64,000 bases of DNA from Kutzneria sp044547355 (GCF_044547355.1 NZ_JBIUAG010000009.1:62001-126000), one strand, 5' to 3'. Shown: positions 34,907-44,274, counted from the first letter of the stretch. The notes: generated by a model from the letters alone, not told the origin. Numbers and translations: made by a program.

Positions 34907-35581
34907 ATGGCGGATCAGGGGCAGTTGCGGAGCGACGCGCGGGGGAATCTGGAGCGGGTGCTCGCGGCGGCGGCGGAGGTGTTCGCGGCCAGGGGGCTGG
35001 GGGCGACGCTGGCGGACATCGCCAAGCACGCGGGGGTGGGCGTGGGCACGGTGTATCGGCGGTTCGCGAACAAGGACGACCTGATCTACGACGTCTACGT
35101 CGACCGCATCCACGCCGGGGAGAAGATGGCGGAGGCGGCGAGCAAGGCGGCCGACGTCTGGGCGGGCTTCGTGCAGTACTTCGAGCAGTCGACGTTGGAG
35201 CTGGCCAACGATCGGGGCATGCGGGAGCTGATCACGGGCGGGTACACGGAATCGCTGGGATGGGCCCGGGGAACACCGCCGACGAGGCTGGCGGAGCTGT
35301 TGGAGGACAACCACAAGACGATGGGCGTCCACATGATCAAGCTGGTCAGGAGGGCGAAGCGGGCGGGGGTGCTCCGCAGGGACTTCCAGGCCAGCGACAT
35401 GATGGTGCTGTCGCTGGGAGTGCAGGCGACGATCGCCTTCGGCGGGGCGGAGAGCCCGCAGCTCTACCGGAGAGCGCTGGGATTCATCCTGGACGGACTG
35501 GCGCAGGACCGGGACAAACCCTCAGCGCTGCCGGCGCCGGCGTTGACGGACGCGGAACTGCTGAACATGCGAAGGCGTTAG
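34907..35581 (+). CDS. TetR-family transcriptional regulator
   Basis: The 224-residue protein has the TetR N-terminus (about 12-58: RVLAAAAEVFAARGLGATLADIAKHAGVGVGTVYRRFANKDDL, given in parts) and a helical ligand domain with a QSTLELANDRGMREL stretch and C-terminal NMRRR. It belongs to the AcrR/SACE-type subgroup by length. Its target is not evident, as the flanks are a repeat array and a convergent PPOX protein that overlaps by 4 nt. The codon use in its second half is purine-rich on the coding strand. Confidence 0.9.
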   Translation: MADQGQLRSDARGNLERVLAAAAEVFAARGLGATLADIAKHAGVGVGTVYRRFANKDDLIYDVYVDRIHAGEKMAEAASKAADVWAGFVQYFEQSTLELANDRGMRELITGGYTESLGWARGTPPTRLAELLEDNHKTMGVHMIKLVRRAKRAGVLRRDFQASDMMVLSLGVQATIAFGGAESPQLYRRALGFILDGLAQDRDKPSALPAPALTDAELLNMRRR

Positions 35582-35967
35582 TGCACGACGACCTTCGTGG
35601 GGGTGAGGCGGATGATCACCCGTTCGGTCCCGGGCGCATCGAAAGTCCAGCCGGAGCCCTTGTACTGGTGGGACAGCTCGTCGATGAGGGAGCCGCCGGG
35701 ATCGTCGACCAGGGTGACGGTGCCCCGGATCTCGACATAGCGGTACGGATTCTCCTTGGCGTGCACCAGGAGCGTCGCCCGCTGGTCACGTTCCAGGTTG
35801 GACGCCTTGCGGCGGCCACGGACGGTGGAGACGAGAACCTCGTCGCCGTCGCGTTTGACCCACACCACGGAGAGCTGGGGCTGGCCGGTGGGCTCGATGG
35901 TGGCCAAAGTGGCCACCTCGGGCGAATCCAGCAGATCGTGCACATCGGCCGGCAGTCCAACCGCCAC
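35578..35967 (-). CDS. PPOX-class F420- or FMN-dependent oxidoreductase
   Basis: The 129-residue protein has the split-barrel pattern of the pyridoxamine 5'-phosphate oxidase class: VATLATIEPTGQPQLSVVWV, GDEVLVSTVRGRRKASNLERD and PYRYVEIRGTVTLVDD. Actinobacterial members with R-K near 55 and the short length are mostly F420-dependent reductases (Rv1155-like), although FMN or heme use cannot be excluded. It stands alone, convergent with the TetR gene, and ends just inside it. Role unknown; a quinone- or biliverdin-reductase-type activity is possible. Confidence 0.82.
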   Translation of the reverse strand: MAVGLPADVHDLLDSPEVATLATIEPTGQPQLSVVWVKRDGDEVLVSTVRGRRKASNLERDQRATLLVHAKENPYRYVEIRGTVTLVDDPGGSLIDELSHQYKGSGWTFDAPGTERVIIRLTPTKVVVH

Positions 35968-36032
35968 AACGCCTCCCGAGAGTGGAACACCAGTTCCGGA
36001 GCAGCATAGCGAGCCAGGCCGTCAGGGGTCTG

Positions 36033-36476
36033 TCACTCGCGTTCGACACGGCGGAAGCCCGCAGAGGGCGTCCACCATTCGACCACGAGCAGGGTGGCGG
36101 CCTCGTTGAGGTGGGTGTGGACCACCTCGGTGACGTCGACGACGAAGCGGTCGCTGTCCTTGCCCTCGTGCAGGATGGCGCGGCCGGCGATCTTGGCTTC
36201 GCCGGGCCAGTCCTTCTCGGCGCCGTCGACCGGATCGACGGTGGCGCTGTGCAGGGCGAACCGGGGATCCCGGCGCAGGTCGACGCCCTTGCGGGCCCGA
36301 GGCATGGAGCCGAAGGCCAGCTCGCCGTCCTCGAACACGGCCTCGATGCCGGAAATGCGCGGCGAACCGTCGGCCCGCAGGGTGGCGATGGTCTTGTGCC
36401 TGTGGGCGTCGAACAGCGCCCGGACCCGGGCGGCGAACTCCGGCGCGGACCGCTCGACGTCCTGCCAACTCGTCAT
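36033..36476 (-). CDS. Pyridoxamine 5'-phosphate oxidase-family protein
   Basis: The 147-residue product has a split-barrel signature (KTIATLRADGSPRISGIEAVFEDGELAFGSM, given in part; DPRFALHSATVDP; KIAGRAI), a longer variant than its neighbour at 35578. It may bind FMN or F420; the usual PPOX catalytic residues are not all recognisable. The start is ATG 36476, since the earlier in-frame start would overlap the phosphatase stop region by more. It lies 16 nt after the SpoIIE-type gene on the same strand and may be transcribed with it. Confidence 0.78.
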   Translation of the reverse strand: MTSWQDVERSAPEFAARVRALFDAHRHKTIATLRADGSPRISGIEAVFEDGELAFGSMPRARKGVDLRRDPRFALHSATVDPVDGAEKDWPGEAKIAGRAILHEGKDSDRFVVDVTEVVHTHLNEAATLLVVEWWTPSAGFRRVERE

Positions 36477-36492
36477 GCGCCCACTATCGCAG

Positions 36493-38055
36493 CTATCCGG
36501 TGCGGTGCATGACAAGCAGCGCCACGTCGTCGGCGGTGGGCTGCCCGGAGACGAACTCGGCCATGAGCTCGGCGCAGACGGACTCGGACGGCACGGCGGC
36601 GACGGCGTCGAGCAGCTCGGACAGGCCGACGTCGATGGGCCGGTCCCGGCGCTCCACCAAGCCGTCGGTGTAGAAGCAGACGGTGGCTCCGGGCGGGATG
36701 TCGACGATGTGGGTACGGCGGGATCGGCCGCGCAGGGCGAAGCCGATGGGCGGGTCGATGGGGGCGTCGACGAACTCGCCGCGCAGGCCGGGAACGGCCA
36801 GCACGGGGCGAAGGTGACCGGCCAGGCACAGGGTCAGGCGGCCGGCGGCCGGCTCGACGACGGCATAGGCGACGGTGGCCATCACCCCGGCCTCGAAATG
36901 GCTGGCCTTGCGGTCGAGTTTGTCCAGCACCACCTCGGGGTCGTCATTGTCCAGGGCATAGGCCCGAAGCGCGCTGCGCAGCCGGCCCATCACGACGGCG
37001 GCGGGAAAACCGTGCCCGGCGACATCGCCGATGACAATGCCGATACGGCCGTGGGCCAACGGGAAAACGTCGTACCAGTCGCCGCCGACGCCGAGTTCCG
37101 CGCCGGGGGCGTAGCGGCCGGCGAAGTCGAGCCCGGCGATCGCGGGCAGGCTGCTGGGCAGCAGGCTGCGTTGCAGGGCGGTGGTGGCGGCGCTCTCGGC
37201 GTTGGAGGCGTGCGCCTGCACGGCCAGGGCCAGCCGGTCGGCGGCGATCTGGAGCAGGGCCAGGTCCTCGTCGCCGAAGGCGCGGTCCCTGGCCCCGACC
37301 CGCAGCACGCCGACCAGGGCGCCGTCGGCGATCATGGGCGCGGCGGCCAGGTCGCGGATCCCGTTCGCCAGCAACGACGGCGGGTCGACCTGGCTGGTGG
37401 TCATCGCCACCCGCTCGACGGCGACCAGGCCGGCGAAGCCCTCGGCCAGCGGCACGCGCACCGGCCGGCTGCCGTCCCGCTCCAGGCCGACCGCGACGGC
37501 GGCGACCAGGTGATCGCCGGCGTGGTCGTGCAACAGCACGGTGGCCGTGTCCACGGACAGCAGGTCGCGCACCCGGCTCAGCAGCTCCCGCAGCACCTCG
37601 TCGGCGTCCAGCCGGGCCAGCTCGGTGTCAGCCATCGCCTCCAGGAACCGCAGGCGGGCCGACGGCCCGATGGGCCACCGCATCCGCACGGTGGTGCCCT
37701 GCGGCGACGGCATGACCGTCACCTGCTCGGCCAGCCGCTCGATCAACGCCAGCCCCCGGCCCCGATGCCGCTGCTCGGCCGGCGTGGTCACATGCCAGTG
37801 GCCCTCATCGCCCACCATCGCCGCCACGGCCCCGCCCTCGTGCCGCAGGTCCAGCTCCAGTGCCCCCGGCCCGTCGTCGCGGTAGGCGTGCTCGACGACG
37901 TTGGCCATCGCCTCGTACACGGCGAGCGACACCATCTGGACCAGGTCGACCGGCAGCCCGGCGCGCTCGCACCAGTCCTCGACCGACCGGCGGATGCCGG
38001 AGATCTGTTCGGCCTTGGCCAGGCCGCGCCATCTGAGCGGATCCACGCCGCTCAT
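36493..38055 (-). CDS. Fused anti-sigma-type kinase, GAF and SpoIIE phosphatase
   Basis: The 520-residue protein is a three-domain fusion: an RsbW/SpoIIAB-type HATPase first (about 1-135; N box with Glu48 and Asn52, G box RGRGLAL), then GAF (about 150-300), then a PP2C-type SpoIIE phosphatase (about 320-520: GGDWYDVF, GDVAGHG, AGHLRP, YTDGLVERR, DDVALLV). The phosphatase and kinase have opposite effects on STAS proteins. Its ATG overlaps the stop of the STAS gene (ATGA), so they form a partner-switch pair, probably controlling a sigma factor that is encoded elsewhere. The GAF domain may sense a small ligand or redox state. Confidence 0.9.
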   Translation of the reverse strand: MSGVDPLRWRGLAKAEQISGIRRSVEDWCERAGLPVDLVQMVSLAVYEAMANVVEHAYRDDGPGALELDLRHEGGAVAAMVGDEGHWHVTTPAEQRHRGRGLALIERLAEQVTVMPSPQGTTVRMRWPIGPSARLRFLEAMADTELARLDADEVLRELLSRVRDLLSVDTATVLLHDHAGDHLVAAVAVGLERDGSRPVRVPLAEGFAGLVAVERVAMTTSQVDPPSLLANGIRDLAAAPMIADGALVGVLRVGARDRAFGDEDLALLQIAADRLALAVQAHASNAESAATTALQRSLLPSSLPAIAGLDFAGRYAPGAELGVGGDWYDVFPLAHGRIGIVIGDVAGHGFPAAVVMGRLRSALRAYALDNDDPEVVLDKLDRKASHFEAGVMATVAYAVVEPAAGRLTLCLAGHLRPVLAVPGLRGEFVDAPIDPPIGFALRGRSRRTHIVDIPPGATVCFYTDGLVERRDRPIDVGLSELLDAVAAVPSESVCAELMAEFVSGQPTADDVALLVMHRTG

Positions 38056-38399
38056 CCGGCGATCGCGGCGGTCAGGTCCGGCAGGATCGACAGGTCCTCG
38101 GTCAGGCCGGTCAGCTCCAGCGGCCGCAGCACCGCCGTGTCGTTGGCCACGACCCGCAGCTGGGTGCGGGCGTCGGCCGCGCGGTGGGCCAGCGCCAGCA
38201 CGGCCAGCCCGGCCGAGGAGAAGAACCGCACCTCGGTCAGGTCGATCACCAGCAGCCGCGGCCGCTCCCCCAGCAGCTCCACCACCCGGCTCTCCAGCCC
38301 GGGCGCGGTGACCATGTCGACCTCCCCCGCCACCCGCACCACCGCGATGTCGCCGGCCGGGCGCTCGACGACCACGTTCGGACTGCTGAAGCTGGTCAC
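38052..38399 (-). CDS. STAS-domain anti-sigma factor antagonist
   Basis: The 115-residue protein is a complete STAS domain (DIAVVRVAGEVDMVTAPGLESRV, given in part, RLLVIDLTEVRFFSSAGLAVLALAH, given in part, then LRVVAN). Ser61 or Ser62 in FFSSAG is the likely phosphorylation site; the Asp before it in classical antagonists is Phe here, an unusual change. It is coupled to the kinase-GAF-phosphatase downstream by a 4-nt overlap. GTG 38399 is the most likely start, with a distant GGGGG. It would release a sigma factor from its anti-sigma kinase when dephosphorylated. Confidence 0.86.
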   Translation of the reverse strand: MTSFSSPNVVVERPAGDIAVVRVAGEVDMVTAPGLESRVVELLGERPRLLVIDLTEVRFFSSAGLAVLALAHRAADARTQLRVVANDTAVLRPLELTGLTEDLSILPDLTAAIAG

Positions 38400-38535
38400 C
38401 CGACTATCATGCCCCCTGCGCCGCCCGCCCACCGATCGAGCGAACCCTGTCCGTTCGGGAAGTTCCGCCCGTGACCGGGCACCCATTTCCGCCAAACCGA
38501 CAACCTTTTCGGCTCAATCCCCGTACTTGATACAC

Positions 38536-39390
38536 GTGACGTCTTCTCGCAGACCACGGCTGGGAACGCTCGCGATCGCGGCGGTCCTGGGGGCCGGTGC
38601 GGCCTGCACCTACACCGTGACGACGCAATCACAGCCGGCACACGACGACGCGCCCCGTAACTCGGTGATCACCGCTGGTAGCGCCGAACACACCCAGGTG
38701 GCGACGACCACGACAACACCGAAGCCGAAACCGATCCTGCCGTTCAACGCGAAACTCACCTCACCGGACATTCCCACCCCGGCCGGCGGATTACGCAGCG
38801 GCGCGTGCAGCGGTTCGCTGGTGGCGCCGGAATGGGTGGTGACGGCCGGACATTGTTTTCACGACGTCAACAACAATCGGGTCAGCGGCGCACCCCGCTA
38901 TCACATGACGGTGACCGTGGGAAAACTCAAGGACAGCGACCCGGGCGGCGAATCGGCGCGGGTGGTGGACGTGCGCCAGTCCCCGGTCAACGACCTGGCG
39001 GTGGTCCGGCTGGACACGCCGATCACCGACATCACGCCGATCGCGTTGGCCGACCAGCCGCCGACGCTGGGCCTGCCCCTCCAGTTCGCCGGCTGGGGGT
39101 CGCTGTCGGCGGCCGGCGGCGCGCCGTCCGACCACCTCAAGCGGGGCCAGTTCACGGTGGCCCGCATCAACGCCAACACTCTCGAAGTGGACCCGTCGGT
39201 GCCGCGCACGGTGGAGAACAGCCCGTGCCCGGACGACTCCGGCGGCCCGTTCTTCACCTCCGCCGACAACATGACCGGCACGCTGGTGGCGATCGTCGAC
39301 AGCGGCCCGCCCTGCCCGCAGCCGGGCCTGGAGGTCGTCGCCCGCATCGACGCCGTGGCGACCTGGATCCGCCAGCAGATGGCCGGCTGA
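38536..39390 (+). CDS. Secreted trypsin-like serine protease (S1 family)
   Basis: The 284-residue protein has an N-terminal hydrophobic segment (about 10-24), a Thr/Pro-rich linker (about 50-68) and a chymotrypsin fold with His106 (VVTAGHC), Asp153 (VNDLAVVRLD) and Ser235 (PCPDDSGGP). The residue at the base of the specificity pocket (six before Ser) is in ENSPCPD, so trypsin specificity is uncertain. A Cys at residue 24 could be a lipobox but does not fit well. GTG start without a good RBS; a leaderless mRNA is possible. It converges with the M1 peptidase across a perfect hairpin. Confidence 0.86.
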   Translation: MTSSRRPRLGTLAIAAVLGAGAACTYTVTTQSQPAHDDAPRNSVITAGSAEHTQVATTTTTPKPKPILPFNAKLTSPDIPTPAGGLRSGACSGSLVAPEWVVTAGHCFHDVNNNRVSGAPRYHMTVTVGKLKDSDPGGESARVVDVRQSPVNDLAVVRLDTPITDITPIALADQPPTLGLPLQFAGWGSLSAAGGAPSDHLKRGQFTVARINANTLEVDPSVPRTVENSPCPDDSGGPFFTSADNMTGTLVAIVDSGPPCPQPGLEVVARIDAVATWIRQQMAG

Positions 39391-39396
39391 ACTGAC

Positions 39397-39449
39397 GTCA
39401 TGAAGGGCCCCATACTGACGTTGAACGTCAGTATGGGGCCCTTCATGAC
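39397..39449. terminator. Perfect 26-bp-arm palindrome between convergent genes
   Basis: The arms 39397-39422 and 39424-39449 are perfectly complementary around a single base, with core ATGAAGGGCCCCATACTGACG. It lies between the stop of the serine protease and that of the M1 peptidase, so it can act as a bidirectional terminator. No U-run follows, as is common in actinobacteria. Confidence 0.85.
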
Positions 39450-39460
39450 ACAAAAACGGG

Positions 39461-41278
39461 TCAGCCTTCGACGCGGTGGGTGGTCCAGAAGGAGGTCAGG
39501 TCGGTAGAGCCGGCCGCTGCCTGGGCCGCGGCCTTGAACTCGGCCACGGTGGAGACGCCGTACCAGTGGGACTGGGCGTAGGACTTGAGCAGGGTGGTCA
39601 TCGCGGTGTCGCCGATCAGCCGCCGCAGGTCGTGCAGGGTGCACTTGCCGTAGGTGTAGACCACGGAGGAGTACCGCGACGAGTGCGCGTCCCAGTAGGC
39701 CATCGAGTTGGTGAGCTTCTCAGCGGTGGACTGCCACGTGATGCCGCAGCCGGAACCCGTGACGCCACGGTAGAGATCGGTGGCGTAGTCGGTGAATCCC
39801 TCGTCCAGCCAAGGAGTGTTGTACTCGTCGTCGCCGACGATGCCGTACCACCACTGGTGGGCGATCTCGTGCGGCAGCGCCACAGTGGACACCAGGTCCA
39901 TCACGAAGCCGGGGTACTCCATGCCGCCGAACCAGAAGTTGTTGTCCAGCACGACATCCAGCTCACCGTAGGGGTAGTCGCCGAAGCGTCCCGAGTGGAC
40001 GTCGACGGCGTCGGCGGCCAGCGACAGCATGGAGTTGGCGCTGCTGGTGGAGATTCCGCTCGCCGAGTAGACGTTGACCCGCACGCCCTTGCCGGATGTG
40101 GTGCTGATCTTGGCGAAAGGCCCGGCGCCCCAAGCGAAGTCGCGCACCTTGGTGGCCACCGCGTGCGTGGTCGTGGTGCTGCCGCTGGTGGTCTCGGTCG
40201 ACGTCCCGGTGGCCGGGGTGAGCAGGCTCGTCGGGTGGGTCAGCGTCACGTCGAAGTCGCCGATCACCGTGTAGAACGACTCGCCGTTGTTGGTGTACGG
40301 GTCGAGGTGCCACCCGGACCCGTCCCGCACCGCCAGCACCGGCAGCGCGTTGCCGATCATGTTGTACGCGCCGTCGTGGCCGAACCGATCGGCCCCGCTG
40401 GGCACCACGATGCTCAGGTCGAAGGCGATGGTGGCGGACTGGTTCTGGGCCAGCGGCGACGGCAGCGTCACCTTCATCGCCGTGCAGCCCACGGTCAGCG
40501 CCGAGGCCGTGCCGCCGGTCAGGTTGGTGACGGTGATCGGCGTGCTCGGGCAGGAGCCGTGGTAGTTGTCCCACAGCCGCAGGTACACCTCGGGCAGCGC
40601 GGTCGGCGAGCCGTTGGTGAAGGTCACGCTCTGGTGCCCGGTCCAGGTGTCGCCGGCGGTGTTGGAGGTCAGGCTCGCGGTGTACGCCGGGTTGATCGGC
40701 GTGCGGGTCGAGTCGGTGGCCGGCGGCGCGCCGGCGCCGGTGCTCAGCGCGAAGTCGTCGAGCACGAAGTTGGTGGCCAGGCTGGAGTCCTCGCGCCCGG
40801 TCAGGGTCAGCGTCACCGTCTGCCCGAGGTAGCGCGTCACGTCCACGGTGCGCTGCGCGTAGCCGGTGTTCTTGTCCAGGTTGGAGTAGCTGGCCAGGGT
40901 GTCGGAGCCGATCTGCACCGCCAGCGTGTCGTACTTGGTGCTGGTGGTGGTCTCCGCGGTGTCGATGTGCGACCAGTAGGTCAGCGTCGCCGACGAGCAG
41001 CCGGACGGCAGCGTGATCGACTGGGACAGGGTGTCGGTGTGCGTGGCGCCGGTGCCGTCCAGCCGGGCCAACCGGGTCCCGCCGTGGGCGGGCTGGGCCG
41101 TGGTGCCGGCGATGATCGCCGCCGTCGACCCGGTCCACGGCGTGCTCCCGGATTCGAAGCCGCCGTTGCCGATCAGTTGGTCCCCGCACGCGGCCGCTTG
41201 GGCCGACGGGGCGACCGCGACTACGCCTAACAGACCTGCCGCCAGTGTGAGGGCAGCGCAGAACACCCTGCGACTCAT
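39461..41278 (-). CDS. Secreted M1-family metallopeptidase with N-terminal beta-sandwich domain
   Basis: The 605-residue protein has a signal peptide (about 1-32), a carbohydrate-binding-like beta-sandwich (about 35-185, LIGNGGFESGSTPWTG) and an M1 peptidase domain with GGMEYP (GAMEN variant) and the zinc site HEIAHQWWYG: His470, His474 and Glu493, with Glu471 as catalytic base. Most M1 aminopeptidases have the exopeptidase loop GAMEN; the GGMEYP form is used by secreted actinobacterial members. ATG 41278 has AAGGG 8 nt upstream. It is separated from the SARP gene upstream by 89 nt. Likely exported for nutrient peptide digestion. Confidence 0.9.
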   Translation of the reverse strand: MSRRVFCAALTLAAGLLGVVAVAPSAQAAACGDQLIGNGGFESGSTPWTGSTAAIIAGTTAQPAHGGTRLARLDGTGATHTDTLSQSITLPSGCSSATLTYWSHIDTAETTTSTKYDTLAVQIGSDTLASYSNLDKNTGYAQRTVDVTRYLGQTVTLTLTGREDSSLATNFVLDDFALSTGAGAPPATDSTRTPINPAYTASLTSNTAGDTWTGHQSVTFTNGSPTALPEVYLRLWDNYHGSCPSTPITVTNLTGGTASALTVGCTAMKVTLPSPLAQNQSATIAFDLSIVVPSGADRFGHDGAYNMIGNALPVLAVRDGSGWHLDPYTNNGESFYTVIGDFDVTLTHPTSLLTPATGTSTETTSGSTTTTHAVATKVRDFAWGAGPFAKISTTSGKGVRVNVYSASGISTSSANSMLSLAADAVDVHSGRFGDYPYGELDVVLDNNFWFGGMEYPGFVMDLVSTVALPHEIAHQWWYGIVGDDEYNTPWLDEGFTDYATDLYRGVTGSGCGITWQSTAEKLTNSMAYWDAHSSRYSSVVYTYGKCTLHDLRRLIGDTAMTTLLKSYAQSHWYGVSTVAEFKAAAQAAAGSTDLTSFWTTHRVEG

Positions 41279-41367
41279 GGGTTTTCCCTTCATGGCCCCG
41301 TCCATCGGGGCCATCTGGAAGGGTCCCTAATCGGCCAACCGGCCAACACCCGCCATCAGTACTGTTT

Positions 41368-44274
41368 CTACGCTTCCGGTGACAAATCGAGCACATGCCG
41401 GCCGACGAGGCGGAAGCCGTACCGCCGGGCCAGTTCCAGCGCCGCCGCGTGCTCGCCCAGGCCGAGCAGGGCCCGGCACTCCTCGTGCCGGGCCACGATC
41501 TCGCGGGCCAGGGCCAGCGCCCGGCGGTGATCGTCGGAGGCGTCCTCCCCGAGCCCGGTCCGCGCCTCGGCGACGGCGTTGAGGGCCAGGGCCAGGATGC
41601 GGGGCTCGGTCTGCTCGGCCAGCGCGACCGCCTCACGGGCCTTGATCAGGGCCTGGGCGTGGTCGCCGGCGCCGGCGAGCACGAAGGACAGGTGCGCCAG
41701 CGACGAGGCCTCGTCGCCGGTCGCCTGCGTGCGGTGGAAGGCGTCCACGGCCTCCTGGCACCGCCGGCGGGCCTCCTCGTGCTGGCCCTGGAAGCTGGCG
41801 ACCAGGCCCAGGCAGTAGAGGGCGTGGCCGGGGCCGTCGTTCCACTCGTGCCGGTCGGCCAGCTCCAGCGATTCGGTGGCGTCCTTGACGACCTCGTCGA
41901 ACTCGGCCCGGATCAGGTTGGTCATGGCCCGGTTGAGCAGGGCGGCGCTGGCCATCTGCCGCAGGCCGGCCGACCGGGCCAGCTCCACGGCCCGGCCGCG
42001 GTGTTCGACGGCGGCGTCGAGGCGGCCCAGGTCCTCCTCGATCCCGCCGAGTTGGGAGTGCACGCCGGCCTGGCCGTGCAGCCAGCCCGTCTCCTCGTGC
42101 TTGCGCAGCGCGATGGTCAACAGCCGCCGGGCCTCGTCGTGGTCCTGGGCGAGGTAGCCCAGGCTGAAGTGCATGGCGCCGATGGCCCGCGCGTCGCCGT
42201 CGGCCTCGGCGGCGGTCAGCCCGGCCTCCGCGATGATCCGCCACTCCACCCGCAGCGACTTCTTGAGCAGGTAGAACCGCAGCGTGTCGGCCAACTCCCA
42301 GGCCGCGCGCCAGCGGCCGTGGCGCACGGCGTACTCGACCGCGGCGACGAGGTTGGCCCGCTCGGTGTTCAGCCACGCCAGCGCCCGCGCCGGCTCGTCG
42401 AACGTGACCGGGTCGGGCAGGTCGCCGCTGCGCACGATCCGGAGCGTGCCGGGATACAGCGACTCCACCGCGGCGACCGCCGTCCGCCGGTAGTGCAGGA
42501 ACAGCCGGTCCAGCGCGGCCTGACGGTCCTTGCCGGAGTCGGTGGCCATCGCCGTCTCACGGGCGTAGTCGCGGAGCAGGTCGTGGAAGGTGTAGCGGCC
42601 GTAGGACGGCTGGTCCACGAGATGCGTGGTGGCCAGCTGGTCCAGCAGCAGGCGGGGCCGGGCCCGCGGCAGGCCGGCCATGGCGGTCATGGCGTCGGCG
42701 GAGATGTCCAGGCCGGGCGCGAGGCCCATCAGCCGGAACACCCACTGCGCCTCCGGCTTCAGCTGGCCGTAGGACAAGGCGAACGTGGACCGCACGGCCA
42801 CGGTCTCGTCCAGCTCCAACGCGTCCAGCCGGCCCTCGCCGCGCAGCTCGGCCAGGTAGTCGGCGATCGGCCGACCCGGGTGGTTGCTCAGGCTGGTGGC
42901 GGCGATCCGCAGCGCCAGCGGCAGGTAGGCGGCGCCGCGGGCCAGCTCGGCGGCCGCCTCCGGCTCGGCGTCGACCCGGCCCCGGCCGAGGATCCGGGCC
43001 AGCAGGTCCATGGCCTCGTCGGCAGCCATCACGTCCAGGCTGATCCGCCGGGCGGCGTTGATCGCCACCAGCCCGTCCAGGCGGTTTCGGCTGGTCACCA
43101 GCACCGCGCAGGTGTGGCTGGCCGGCAGCAGCGGCCGCACCTGCTCGGCGCTGGCGGCGTTGTCCAGCACCACCAGGACCCGCCGGTCGGCCAGCACCGT
43201 CCGGTACAGGCCGGAGGCCTCGGCGAGGTCGGCCGGCACCTGCTCGGCCGGCACGCCCAGCGCCCGCAGGAACTGGAACAGCACCTGCTCGGGCCGCAGC
43301 GGCGGGCCGACGGCGAATCCGTCGAGGTTGGCGTAGAGCTGGCCGTCGGGGAACCGGGGCCGCGCCCGGTGGGCCCAGTGCAGGGCCAGCGTGGTCTTGC
43401 CGATGCCGGCGGCGCCGGCGATGGTGCTGATCACCACGGCGTCGCCGCCGGCGGTGTCCTCGTCCAGCCGCCGCAGGTGCGCCTCGCGGCCGGTGAAGTC
43501 GGCGACGCCGGCCGGCAGCAGGGCCGGCACGTCCAGCCGCACCGCCGCCGGGTCCAGGGTCGGGTCGTTGCGCAGGATCGCCAGCTCCAGGCGGTGCAGC
43601 TCCGGGCCGGGGTCGATGCCCAGCTCCTCGGCCAGCATCTCCCGGGTCCGCCGGAACACCTCCAGCGCCAGCGCCTGCTGCCGGTCCCGGTACAGGGCGA
43701 GCATCAGCTGGCCCACCGGGCGCTCGCGGGTGGGATGGCGGTTCACGTACGCCGTCAGGTCGTGGATCAGGTCCCGGCCCTGGCCCAGCCGCAACATGGC
43801 GTCGTAGCGGTCCTCGGCCGCCAGCAGCCGGCGCTCCTGCAGGCCGCCGCAGAGGCGGTCCCGCAGCTCCGGGTCGGCGACGTCGGCCAGCGCCGGGCCC
43901 TCCCACAGGGCCAGGGCCTCGTCCAGCAGCGCCACCCGGGCCTCGTCCTCGGCGTCCTTGGCCCGGTCCACCAGGTCCTGGAAGCGGTGGACGTCGATGC
44001 ACGACGGGTCGGTCCGCAGCACGTAGGCCGGGCCCTGGGCCAGGATCTCGGCCTCGGCCAGCGCCGATCTCAGCTGGGAGACGTGCACCCGGACCGCGTG
44101 CTCGGCCCGGCGGGGCGGGTCGGGCCAGATCCAGTCGATCATGCGCGTGACGGCGACCGGCTGGTTGACGTGCAGCGCCAGCACGGCCAGCACCAGCCGC
44201 TGCTGCCGGCCGCCGAGCGTGGCCTCCCGACCGTCCACGATGGCCCGCACCGTGCCCAGCAACCGAAGCTCCAC
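41368..44274 (-). CDS. AfsR/SARP-family regulator with NB-ARC and TPR domains
   Basis: The 968-residue regulator has a winged helix (MELRLLGTVRAIVDGREATLGG, given in part), an activation domain ending GIDPGPELHRLELAILRNDP, an NB-ARC ATPase with intact GAAGIGKTTLALHWAH (Lys293) and VLVVLDNAA, and C-terminal TPRs from about 640. Unlike the LAL proteins in this window its P-loop is complete. It neighbours the M1 peptidase, so it might control extracellular enzymes, but that is inference; the sequence of its promoter region shows no clear site. Confidence 0.93.
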   Translation of the reverse strand: MELRLLGTVRAIVDGREATLGGRQQRLVLAVLALHVNQPVAVTRMIDWIWPDPPRRAEHAVRVHVSQLRSALAEAEILAQGPAYVLRTDPSCIDVHRFQDLVDRAKDAEDEARVALLDEALALWEGPALADVADPELRDRLCGGLQERRLLAAEDRYDAMLRLGQGRDLIHDLTAYVNRHPTRERPVGQLMLALYRDRQQALALEVFRRTREMLAEELGIDPGPELHRLELAILRNDPTLDPAAVRLDVPALLPAGVADFTGREAHLRRLDEDTAGGDAVVISTIAGAAGIGKTTLALHWAHRARPRFPDGQLYANLDGFAVGPPLRPEQVLFQFLRALGVPAEQVPADLAEASGLYRTVLADRRVLVVLDNAASAEQVRPLLPASHTCAVLVTSRNRLDGLVAINAARRISLDVMAADEAMDLLARILGRGRVDAEPEAAAELARGAAYLPLALRIAATSLSNHPGRPIADYLAELRGEGRLDALELDETVAVRSTFALSYGQLKPEAQWVFRLMGLAPGLDISADAMTAMAGLPRARPRLLLDQLATTHLVDQPSYGRYTFHDLLRDYARETAMATDSGKDRQAALDRLFLHYRRTAVAAVESLYPGTLRIVRSGDLPDPVTFDEPARALAWLNTERANLVAAVEYAVRHGRWRAAWELADTLRFYLLKKSLRVEWRIIAEAGLTAAEADGDARAIGAMHFSLGYLAQDHDEARRLLTIALRKHEETGWLHGQAGVHSQLGGIEEDLGRLDAAVEHRGRAVELARSAGLRQMASAALLNRAMTNLIRAEFDEVVKDATESLELADRHEWNDGPGHALYCLGLVASFQGQHEEARRRCQEAVDAFHRTQATGDEASSLAHLSFVLAGAGDHAQALIKAREAVALAEQTEPRILALALNAVAEARTGLGEDASDDHRRALALAREIVARHEECRALLGLGEHAAALELARRYGFRLVGRHVLDLSPEA

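Noticed and set aside
36094..38530. Long plus-strand frame leading into the serine protease
   Set aside because: It is the upstream extension of the protease frame across the phosphatase and STAS genes; the protease signal segment begins at 38536.
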